The translations under genes were made by a program, and so were the position numbers. Under the pieces are notes generated by a model. It saw nothing but the letters and a program-made list of their open reading frames with translations, did no database searches and was not told the origin of the DNA. Shown here one piece after another: positions 34,682-45,568 of a stretch of 64,000 nucleotides of DNA. The stretch covers positions 23,002,429 to 23,066,428 of the forward strand of contig OW285187.1 of the NCBI GenBank assembly GCA_935421135.1. Direction: 5' to 3'. Source of the DNA: Bugulina stolonifera (taxonomy: Eukaryota > Bryozoa > Gymnolaemata > Cheilostomatida > Bugulidae). Positions within the stretch are counted from its first letter, which is position 1; every line of letters starts with the position of its first letter.

Positions 34682-37600
34682 TATCTCTATACAACAAAAT
34701 AGTTATAGTATTAGTATAACAGTAGTTGCTATTTGATTAATTATTAACTGTTACTATAAGAACAATACAATTACACTTTATTTATCAGTATCAGGCGTCA
34801 TTTAGTTACAAACATCCTCATGTAAACCAATTCAATGAAATACATGTCATAAAATAAAAATATGGTTAGTGACCTAAATTGCAAATTCATTTACTGTGGA
34901 AAATGTCGACCACAACCATTAGATTACAGTACTGTCACTCACTGTGTACAGCGTTATGTGAACCACTGCTGTAGGATGCTTACAACTCACTATGACTATG
35001 GCGCTTTTGGTTAACCATCATTGCTATATATGTGTGATTATATTATCATATCATTGTATGCTAAAAAGAAACTAAAAGAAAGATCATTCATTCATTACTT
35101 ACTCTTCTCTACTCACTCTTCTCTACTGATCTGATTACAGCACTTTACTTTTTACATAACATTACATATGAAGAACAAACATTGTGGCTACCTTTATTGA
35201 AGCAAGATTCGTGCTGCTCTACAAAAAGGAGGTTCTAAGAACTAGACTGCAAGCTAAGACATAAACCAAATGCTTGAAAACTCGGCAAGGGCAGCTGATT
35301 TTATGCACCTTTTGTAAGATTTTGCCTTCAACAATGTCTAATAAGTTCGTCTGCCAGGTGACATGTTCAACTAATTATGATTAGACGCCTATAGTCCAAT
35401 CAATCGACGCTTATTATGTATGAACCATGCAGAAATGGACCTGCTGAGAATAGCTTACTTTTTGCTCACTTTTCAAAACCAGACGAAAAGTCCGCCATAG
35501 TAATTGTAAGAAAAATATTTACGCCCGTCGTTAGATTTACTCAGACAGATACTGGGGCTATGGTTTTTTATTATTATAATTATTATAACAAATTAATAAT
35601 AATGGAGCGATCTTCCCTGCCTATGTTCTATAATATTCCGTTTATATCACCCAAATCTATTTACTATGACTATTTGAGTATTTCTATTTGATCATTGCTC
35701 TCATACAGGGGTTGCTTATTATTTATACTAATAGGCCTACTACACAACATACCTGTCAAGGAAGCAGAAATAAAAACCTGGAATTTAGTTTACCTGTCGA
35801 ATTACCTGTCGATGTTATCATCACACTGAACCACCCTGGAGGGTAGAAGAGGTGTACCGCAGATGGTTCATGGGTTAATCAGTTAGTGGACAGTATTCAA
35901 ACTATGGGGATATGTATTTAGATTAGATATTATTTAGTTTAGATATTCAAGTTGACCGGCGCACTTTTTCAGGAGTTCTCCCTGTAAGAAGCTCTCAACT
36001 CAAGATGACAAACTATGATTTGACTAAAACACTAATTTTCCTAATAATTTTATTTGTCAGATGGTCTGAAATTAGGTAAAATTATCTCAGCACGACATTA
36101 TGATTATTTACTTAGAATTTGCAACTAAGAATCATAGATTACTTTAATCACATTCTCGGTGAAACTTGTAACAGTATTTTGAACCAACCAGCCGTGGACA
36201 CTATACAGTCTCGTTACCAGACCATGGGAACCCCCCCCCCCACCCCCGTAAGTAGGGGCGAACAAGGACAAAGTACCTCAATAGCTTCCTCCGATATGAG
36301 GATTGGACCTAATCCAAGTGTACATACCGAGCGGTAAAGGGACATTTCGAAAATGTCAGTTAAAAACAGGACATTCCGAAAACATCCATTTGTGGTTTGG
36401 GATTCAAACATTTTTGGAACCTCCTGTTTCTAACTGAAATTTTCGAACATTCGCAGATTCATGCCGAGCGGTTCACAACCTCGACTCCTACATAAACAGG
36501 TTAGTCAGTCCTGTTCAGTCAGACTATGTAGGCTACATGTATTACTCAGTTCAGTGAGACTACGGTTCAATCCATGAACTATATGCGGTGCACCCCTTCT
36601 TCCCTCTAGGGCACACCAGTGTGATGATTACTTCAAGTAATTCGAGTTAAATCTAAGAAATTATATAGAAACGGCTGTATGATGGGGGTCGGATAATACA
36701 ATATTGCTGAATTTTATTAAAATATTGTTGACAACTTCATATGTTGTATAATCTGAAAAAGACAGGAAAGTTTAAAAGTGCCGTTAAGGCTTCCTTAAAA
36801 ACTGGGAGTCTCCCAGTAAGACCTGGAGACTGCTATATCAAAATAGTCACAAAATGGTATAACAAGAGTTGTCAACTCTTGACCACTAGTAACAGGAGAC
36901 CATAACTGCTAAAAAGATTCAATAACACTACAGTTGAGATCATATAATATTGTTGGTTAATGATGTAAAGTAGCAGGCCTACTAGATGCATTTTGATTTC
37001 ATTCCTAATATTTCGATACTAATCCTAAAAATATTAAGTACGACGCCAAAATATGCCAAGGACTGCTATACTTTAGTAGACTCTTCACCCAAGTCAACAT
37101 CTTCAAATGATTGGTTAAACAGATCAACTAGTGCTAGATGTATAATAGTGAGTAGAACATGAGAGAGTAGATTGGGGTGTAGATGGTAGACAGAGTGTAC
37201 ACACATGTACAATCAAGCTACCGTAAAACGAAAAAATGACAAAATACTATAAAAAAGGAAACCAAATAAAAGCACAGAAACTAAAACTAAACTACAACCA
37301 TGTGTAGCGTGTGGAGTGTAGATCAGTGTCTACTAAGGTGCAAGGATATACTCGGAAACATCTCTCTGATTGTAGATCACGAAATAGGGTCTACACTACT
37401 CACATCCTAGACCAAAAACATTGGAAATCAGGGTGCTGACAACAGGACCTACAAACGGCATACCACCACTACAGACTGCGAACAGCTGGTGAGTCCGACG
37501 TACTGCTAGAACCATGTGGACTAAATCTACTGTAGCTTTCTTAACATTACTCTACTGGCAACAACCCTTTTACAAAGTGAAAAATTTAAGGTTTTGGCAG

Positions 37601-37907
37601 CAAAATATCAATTTTGCAACATTCTAACAGTCGCATATATATTGTTTTTGCAAGAAATGGAGGTGTTTTAGTTTATAGCTAATATTGGACTTGGTAATCT
37701 AGTTGACTCAAACGAAAGCAAAATAGTTGTCTACCTACAAATAGTGAACATTAGTGAAAATCTGGAGGAAGTAGGGAGTTTGAAACAGTAGAATGACGAG
37801 AAATCAAGGGGAAGTATGTAAAGTGGCTAAAAGTTACCTGAAAGAATGAAGCCGTCAATTTATGATACAGATGAGCTTTGATATTGAATCATTTTTCTTA
37901 TTTGTAG
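34682..37907. other. Intergenic region between the RING and tetraspanin-like genes
   Basis: Divergent promoters for the RING gene (minus) and tetraspanin-like gene (plus) should lie here. It holds a hairpin repeat (36326-36472), a poly-C tract near 36226-36246, and a possible non-coding first exon of the tetraspanin-like gene ending at about 37488 (GCGAACAGCTG then GTGAGT). The acceptor before the coding exon is at 37907 (TTATTTGTAG). Short open frames have no support as genes. Confidence 0.5.
36326..36472. repeat. Hairpin repeat with direct-repeat ends
   Basis: Inner inverted arms at 36346-36370 and 36422-36446 (TTCGAAAATGTCAGTT against AACTGAAATTTTCGAA) are bounded by direct CCGAGCGGT copies at 36327 and 36464. 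MITE-like; no copy elsewhere in the window. Confidence 0.5.
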
Positions 37908-37959
37908 ATTGTTAGTGTTAATATTGAGACACAAGAAAAGAATCAACTCACTGACCACA

Positions 37960-40900
37960 ATGGGTGACGATGCTGCAGCACAAGGGAATTTGAGAAAAAT
38001 CTGTTTCATATTATATTTCATTTTCATTGAGGTAGGACAACTTATTAGGTTGACCACATCTACTAAATCATATGCTTTATTTTAGCACATTGTGCATGCA
38101 CAGCTACGTGTAATGTATGTTATTTGAGTTTAAAACTTTTAATAATTTTTGTTGCTTCAAAGTAATCCGACCTTCCTTCTATACATAAAATACAAGAACA
38201 AATTATGGTATGCTTATTAGGGGTGGATACAAGCTCCTACTTACATTTTGATGATATTGTAGTAACTTATGATGGCTGTTGATATTTAGCTTGTAGGTTG
38301 TGGTTGTCTAGCATTATCAGTTTTGGCTATGAACCACGAGGCAGTGGTCAAACTTCGGATTTGGGAGAGGTTTGATAAAGATATTGCAAAACTGCCACCA
38401 ATATTAACTCTGGGCGCATCAGTGCTGACAATCCTGGTGCCACCAATAGGACTTGTGGGTGTCCTGAAGAGAAATCAGATACTTATTACAGCTGTAAGTT
38501 GCCTTTTGTATTCACTAATGTTAACCAGTGTATGGTCAGCAGCAGTCGACAGCAAAATTTATTACTGGTATTTCGTTTTAGAATTATTGCTTTGAGTTGG
38601 TATCGAGACATCCAGGCATCTTAATATTTTCCATTCGTTGTACATATTTATGCTGCGTTGTCAGAGAGGTTTTTGATACACTACATCACAGTAAAATTAC
38701 TAAATTTCTTATATTATACATGACATATGTTGGTTACTTGGTTCTGTAAATGCTGCACTTTGAAGACAGCTTATATGCTTAGGCCTATACTGCATAGTGT
38801 TACTGAAGCTGTTTCTTTTACAGTTTTTTGGTCTAATGACTCTGGTAGCCTTTGTGTGGTTTGGCATTGGTGCCTGGTGCGTCTCACTTCACAAGCTTGT
38901 AAGTAAAAGCTCAGGCAACTACATGTACATACTTTCTGTTACCCCGTCCAAATCTTTATGATGTCTTTTTATCTACTATATAAAATGAATGGGTGCTTTT
39001 CTTAGCTTATAACTTATTTAGAGTTAGTTAGAATAACACTGAGACGTTTGTCCTTGGAACATTTTTATTTAGTTGTATTAGAGACTGAAAGTTCAGTTTT
39101 TGCAGTTGGTTACCAGCTTGCCATCTGCCACTCTTTTTATTGTAAAAAGTTGTGGACACAAGATTGAAAGAATATTTAAGATTGATCTTCATTGAGTAAT
39201 AATGGAGTTTCAAGTACTAAAATATGCTCCCAATCTACTCCTGTATTATTCTGATGGTACATACCAATTGCAAGGTGCTAAACTACACTACACTGTAAGC
39301 AAGCTGTACCCACAGTGTAGAGACTACAACCGTGTAGTGCATGCCTGAAGTTGTCTGTTCTTGTGTATCTTGAAACACGAAAGGACAACTCCAAATGACA
39401 ACCCATTTTACCAGTCAATTGTAATGCCATGTATAATGTAGATACTGGGAGATATCAGCACTGTGTTTGAGCAGCTGGATAGGGACGGTGCAGTAGACTC
39501 CTCTGATGCACAGCAGTTTCTCATGGATCTGAAGGAGCACATGCCAAGAATTAATCACAAGAAGAATCTTCAGTGCTGTCAAAGTTCAGAAATTAGTGCC
39601 CTAAATTTATGTGCAAAGGTATGTTTATGTTTGTATTATACCTCAGTTGTAAATCTTGTCTTTGTAATAGGTTCATGACTTATATAATGTTTCAAAGCTC
39701 GTCTACTTATTACATGAAGGGGAAGAGGGCTTGGAACCCAGACTGATTGGACTCAACTCTGTGCAGTCTTCCATATTTTATAGCTAACCGCATGTATCAC
39801 CCTACTCTGTTATAAAACACTAATGCATTGCTGCAACTTATCATCCCCCAAGATTATTAATATAGTATTGATACTTAGTATCATTCAGTACTGTGACTAT
39901 TGCTGTCAGTACTGTGATTATTACTATCAGTACTGTGACTATTACTATCAGTACTATGACTATTGATATCAGTACTGTGACTATTGATATCAGTACTGAG
40001 ACTATCACTATAAGTACTGTGACTGTTGCTATCAGCACTGTGACTATTGATATCAGTACTGAGACTATCACTATAAGTACTGTGACTGTTGCTATCAGCA
40101 CTGTGACTATTGATATTAGTACCCGGACCAGTACTATCAGTGCTGACAGTAATAGTTTTACATGTAGATGACTGCCTCAGTTCCTGTTTGGTGATTGGTA
40201 ATAAAGATCAATTCATCTGTCATTATGTTTATAAGATTCATTTTACCTCCCAAGTTCTGTCTAATTTTTTGTTGTGAAAAATTATGAAGTTTTTATGTGA
40301 GAATGGGTTGAGCCATTGATGGTTCTGGAATGAAGCTCATCTGTTCTGTATAACCCATAACTTCACTATTACTGCTCATGGGATAGTAAGTACAGGGTAG
40401 TGTTGACGTCAATCTATTATTTCCAAGTAATGATGTCCATTTCAATATTATTTGAAGAATATAATATTCCGTCCATTATGAACTCTACTGAACCTGCTGC
40501 CAAGTAAAATAGTTGGACTTTAATTAAAATACTATAAGTGTCTTGCCAAAAGTGATTGCCAGGTAAAATTGGTATTTCATGGTTGGGTTCTCATATCTAG
40601 ATGGAATAATACAGTATTGATATGTTACTTGATGTTATTACTTGTACCTTTCACTATGTACATGTACTTAATGTTTTATTAATTGCTGTAGAGTTGTGGG
40701 CTAAACTATGAACGGCTCTTCTCTATTATCGTGTTGCCTGCTGTTTATGGCACGGTGTTTGGGGCTGGTGGATTATGTGTAAGTACACCCGTACACATTA
40801 CACTATACTAATAGCCATTTCTGGAATTATGTGGGTGTAATATCTGCATACAGTGTTAGGTTGATCTCTGAAGCAGTTTACCAATCAGTAGATTACTATT

Positions 40901-42168
40901 TGATTTATGTTTGTTGGTTTGTATGTACATATGTATAATGAAATGGCACAATTTCTGAAGAAAGAAACAATCCAGAATGTTTGTTGGTAGGCATGGCCCA
41001 ATGGGCATACAATGTCGAAACAGACTGGCGAATTTCAGATCGTATTTTGCCGCGACAGAGCTTCATAGCATCACAAAATAGAGCGAAAACGCCCTGTTCG
41101 CCCAATATCAAGCATGTTAAATATTTTTACGCTTCGCTCTCGATAACGCTGGCTTGGCCAGCAGAATTTTCTTTTAATCCACTCCTCACTTTTGTCTGTA
41201 AACAAAATGTCTAAATTGAGTCGCTGTTGTAATGTGATGTACACGTAGGAGACATCTATAAAAACAATTGCCTGCCTTGGCACTCATGCTCAGACTAGAG
41301 AACACTTTCGTAAAGAAAATATTGCTAGTATTCTCTGTCCAGTGAGAAAAACGGCGTCACGCTAGCAAAACTTGGTAAAAACGCAGCGAAAATATTCGCC
41401 AATCTGTTTCTACCCTGGGCATTCACTAGTTATTAGTTAACAGTGTGAAGTTGTTTCCTCTCAAGTTACTCATTCCATTAGTGAATGACAAAGAACCAAT
41501 AATATAGTGGGTTTCCCTTGTGACAGTATATAATATAACCATCAATTTAGAAATTTTTGTAACATTCACTCATTGAATCTATTAGTATTCATTGTGTGGA
41601 ATAGATTGACTGAATTCAGGCATCGGCCTACCAATATGTAGCCAGTTTTCTAAATATCTTTTTGAATATTTAACCCTGGGGTTTGTGAATCTCTTTTCAC
41701 TAAGATTATGTAATGGAATGACCTACATTGTTTGTAATGAGATCCCCATATATTCAACTCAATGATGGCTTGAAAATAAGCCACTAAATACGGTTATAAT
41801 GAACTCGAAACAATAACTGTTGCTACATGGAAAATTGGCCAACAAACCCATGTTAATTTGACATTGGTGATCTTTTTCATTATTTTTTTAAAAAATGTCT
41901 GTAATTTCCTTCAAGTGGTTTCCCATTGGAGACTAAAGATTGTGATAGCCTTCATGTTTTTACATCATTATTCTACCATTTACAACATCTCACTCTGTTT
42001 GTATATCACTTTTTAAATGGGTAGTTAAAGTTGGTTTTGAGGTTGTAATATTGTTTTTGATGAGAGTTCACATTTGATGTGGTCCATTGCTTTCTTTTCT
42101 AGATCCTGACTTTAGTGTTTGCCTGTCTGGTTAGCTGCCATCTAGATGACGTAAAACCAACTTTCTAA
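37960..42168 (+). CDS. Tetraspanin-like four-pass membrane protein
   Basis: Six coding exons: 37960-38031, 38290-38493, 38824-38898, 39442-39618, 40692-40778, 42103-42168, giving 226 residues. Every intron is in phase 0. Four hydrophobic segments lie at about residues 14-38, 60-82, 88-113 and 186-213, with a short first loop and a longer second loop of about 70 residues. That loop has a CC pair (162-163), Cys174 and Cys178, the arrangement of the tetraspanin large extracellular loop, although the usual CCG is CCQ here. Tetraspanins organise membrane microdomains with partner receptors; the partner here is unknown. Length and topology fit the family. The weak match to canonical motifs makes this a divergent member; another four-pass family is possible. 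Confidence 0.78.
39880..40145. repeat. 21-bp minisatellite in tetraspanin-like intron
   Basis: About a dozen diverged copies of a unit like AGTACTGTGACTATTGATATC. Since 21 is a multiple of 3, the array gives long open frames on both strands (a 7-residue STVTIDI repeat on plus and VLIATVT-like on minus). It lies inside an intron with normal splice sites on both sides and is taken as non-coding. Confidence 0.85.
40779..42102. other. Last tetraspanin-like intron
   Basis: 1.3-kb intron. Bases 40990-41400 hold a GC-richer stretch with a pair of related inverted segments (GTCGAAACAGACTGGCG near 41011 against a CGCCAATCTGTTTC-like copy near 41395), possibly the ends of an old insertion. No exon found. 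Confidence 0.4.
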
Positions 42169-43098
42169 TCTCAACAGTAGACCGTACTTTTGTCTGCATT
42201 CTCCATGTTGAATAATTGGTTCTTATCCAATTTTATTCCATCCACTAGGTCCTAGGACATCACTGGAATTTTATTGAATATCTCTTTTAGTCTAGCATTC
42301 CCATCAGGTACTGTGAATTAACTTATGAGTACCTAGTTGCATTTTATATTTTTACCTTGGTCATTTTATCAATTTTATATACACCTGTTAAGTACTTAAT
42401 GTTATATTTTTCTATCTATTGGTATTACATGTATGTTTTATACTTCACTGGCACAGTACCCCACTATTGCATGTACATAATAAACAACTTGCATAGTACA
42501 ATATTATGAAACCTCTAATTGTATTTTTCCCAAATATAGCAAATCCTCTACTGATTTATGTATGTACAATGGGCTACCATATATTGTTACCAATACCAAG
42601 TAAAAATCACAATAACCAAAATATGTACATGTACATACATTGTAAATTTATAAAACATCACTGTGTTAAAGTAAAGCCTGGAATGTATTTTGTAAAACGT
42701 AATTATGCTAACATAGGTGTATAAAATAGACTTTTAGGACAACAGTTTCAAAAGAATAAAATAATGGTATGCTAAAAATGGAATGTAATTAAAATTTTAA
42801 AATTGTCATATCACCTGAAAATTCTGAGGAAGAAAAACATTTCAAACAACATGATGATATTCATAAAATACATGTATGTAACGCTACATTGTATATATTA
42901 TGTAGTTATGTTGTTGCATAGTTAAACATGTTATAAGACTAGTGTTACCTAACACAACTATAGGCTATACGAGTAATGCATAATAAGTGTTTAGAGCACA
43001 CCACACCTCATAGCACAGATAAGTATCCCACATGTACATACATACAACATGTACATACTATCTAAATACACATGTGATGATTGTAGCTAGTACGTATT
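42169..43098. other. Convergent spacer with polyadenylation signal
   Basis: Between the stops of the tetraspanin-like gene (plus) and the LDLRA gene (minus). AATAAA at 42479-42484 lies 311 bp past the tetraspanin-like stop and is a likely polyadenylation signal. The rest is AT-rich without exons. Confidence 0.5.
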
Positions 43099-45568
43099 CT
43101 AAACTACAGTGTCTTCGGACGCATCATATTCCGTCCCTCTCTGGTAACCACTTGCCCCACTAGAGGGCGTAGCAGCCACCTGTTCCAGAGCTTGTCTCAG
43201 TTGTGTTGGTCGCACTGCGGAAGAGTTGTAAGCATACGAGTCGTACGTCGGCGGTGGTTCGTTATACCTCCGTTGTGGAGTGTACCTATTACGACTGTAT
43301 TGTTGGTTAGTCTGTTGTGTTCTATCTGATTCATGGGTTTGAAGATGACTTCGAACTTCGTAATTACCTCTGCCGCTCTGGGTTGCAATAGAGTATGGAG
43401 CATTATGTGCTGTTGCTTCAGCACGCCTCGCTCCAGGCACATATGTAACGGGGCCATGATGGGTTACTGCATGAGGCTGTCTACGGTCAGATGCTATGTT
43501 ATGGTTATCATTATTCACCCTGTTTATCTCGACTGTATGATTAATACGGTTGTCAATGTTATCATTTCTTGCATTTCTGTCATATGGCCCGGCAGCAGAC
43601 GCAGGTCTAGCCGTAGGATCACCAGGAGGTCTGACTGTAGGACCACCAGGAGCTGTGGCTGTAGGACCAACAGAAGGTCTAGTCGTAGGGTCACCAGGAG
43701 GCCTAGTTGTAGGACCACCAGCAGGCCTTGGCTGCTGCTGCAGACGATTAGCCTGCCAATCGCGAAATGATGGTGCCCGTTCTAACTCATCCTCATTGAC
43801 TGCTTGTCTGAATTTATTAAGAGGTCGGCCAGTTTTAGAGTAGTTCTGTATCTGTGTTGGTGCAGGGTTAGGAGGAGATGTCTCAAATCCCTGTCAATAG
43901 AGACAATATTATTAACTTGCTGTCTATAATTAACCCATAAACTAGTTAGATAGAAGCTAGCAGACAGAGCTGATCCCCTGATGATTATATAATTAACAAC
44001 ATAATCAAACTAAAATATACTGCACCAAACTAAACCAAGGTAGCCAATTCCATTTTTCATCATCTGTTGTTACACTATTATAACTGAATTACAAAGCAGT
44101 GCAGATGTTTCAATAAGTATTTTGTTGTGACAGGTTAATATCCTGTATAAACCATAGCATGGTACTGGACAATAAATAAACTTATAATCTTCAAAAAATT
44201 ACCCTGGACATGGCAGTGAGAGGAAGATTTTACAGAATTGCTTGCCAGCATTACATTTCGTACGTGTGACCACCAATCCAGTCGTTACACATTATGGTAC
44301 TTTTGTAATTGTGAAACCTTGAAAATAGAAACCCCCTCCCCCCCCCCCCCCCCCCCCCCAGTAGGCCCGCAGGACATGCTCACCGAGACTTTAGCCAGTC
44401 AATGGTTAGCAGTTGATTGTGCCTGAGAATTTTTGCCTTGGAATTTTTATCACAGAGGTACTAATGACTTTCATTACAACTTTTGTAGACACAGACCTTA
44501 ACCAGTGTAGACTAATGAGCATGGCACAATTGGTGTCAAAGTCAACTATACCTCCTTAAATATTTGGTACAGAAACACCAACAAAAGAACTACAGGGCAG
44601 TCTCAGTAACAATTTTTAATCAAGGAAAATTAGAGTGAACCTATTTTCTGTAGTCTGTAAATACATACCACATTTGTGAAACCGTCTTTACTTACAGGAG
44701 AGCTGGATACATTATGACTGTGATTCTCTGTGAGCTCCTGACCACTTCGATCACTTCTTCCTACAAACAAGAGTGTCAAAGTTGCAAAAAAAATACTCAT
44801 TATCAATATGCTACAGGCAGCCATCGTTAGACTACATACACGTAACAACAGACTATTAACACCACTTGTCATGTAAAACACGAATAGCAAAAAGCAGCAG
44901 TTATAATTTTCATAACAATGGCACTGTTAGATTTATAACAGTCATTCACCTTTCAGTTTTGAGCAGCATGAGCACAGTTGTGTAAGGCGGTCGAATATAG
45001 GTCTGAGTGGTTTCGGAATAGCAGGCTTTCCTTGTTTCCTTCGAATACATGCATAGAGGACTGGCACCAGTATGAGTACAGCTATGACTGCTAGGGCTAC
45101 CAACACTTGCAATCCAACCGGCAGGGCTAAAATCATATACATACAGTGCAGGCATGTACAAAAAACCTACTAATGCAATATCATAGTGATAAAATAAAAA
45201 TCAGCTGACCTAGCCAACGTTTCTACAGATATGGCTAGGTCTAGTTTTTACCTTTATGTCACTACAGTGTATTTATGTTCCCCTTGAAAACTAATAGCCT
45301 ATAGTCCTATATCATATTAAAAAGATATGTAGGCTAAATATACACGGATAACAGCATACTAGCACATCCACTAGTTGGACAGCATCACATATTAGCACAT
45401 TCACTAGTTGGACAGCATCAAATACTTACATAATGGGCAATCCTCCTCATCTATACCAAACTGACAATCACTTTTTCCATCACATTTGACTTGACTGGGA
45501 AGACAGCGACTTACACCTTCATTTGAGTGTTTAGGAACACAGATAATACCATCATCTAGGCACACCAT
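43099..45568 (-). CDS. Single-pass protein with one LDL-receptor class A repeat and PPxY tail
   Basis: Four coding exons on the minus strand: 45430-45568, 44950-45126, 44669-44760 (or 44696-44760), 43099-43890. Phases agree; 399 residues with the longer form. Residues 3-45 form an LDLa module with six cysteines and the calcium-type end CDGKSDCQFGIDEEDC. A membrane helix follows at about 50-72 (VGLQVLVALAVIAVLILVPV) and is followed by RRKQGK, placing the N-terminus outside. The long cytoplasmic tail has five 8-residue Pro/Thr repeats (GGPTTRPP, GDPTTRPS and so on) and then PPPTYDSY, a PPxY site expected to bind WW domains such as those of NEDD4-type ligases. The layout resembles LDLRAD-type receptors. 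No signal peptide is seen: stops in all three frames lie upstream of the ATG. Either the helix acts as a reverse anchor or an upstream exon splices in at the weak CCTAG site near 45557. No ligand can be inferred. Confidence 0.82.
44338..44359 (+). repeat. Poly-C run of 22
   Basis: Uninterrupted run of 22 C in the LDLRA intron, preceded by ACCCCCT. Homopolymer tract; its length may be a sequencing estimate. Confidence 0.8.
45359..45428. repeat. 33-bp tandem duplication
   Basis: Two near-identical copies of AGCACATYCACTAGTTGGAC followed by AGCATCA, directly downstream of the donor of the first LDLRA coding exon. Confidence 0.7.

Noticed and set aside
36119..36337. Small plus-strand frame of 72 codons
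   Set aside because: No splice context or domain, and it runs into a poly-C tract and a hairpin repeat.
39841..40171. Overlapping repeat-protein frames on plus and minus strands
   Set aside because: Product of the 21-bp minisatellite inside an intron whose flanking exons join in phase.
43333..43843. Arg/Ser-rich and Gly/Pro-rich frames on the plus strand
   Set aside because: Antisense shadows of the Pro/Thr repeat exon of the LDLRA gene.
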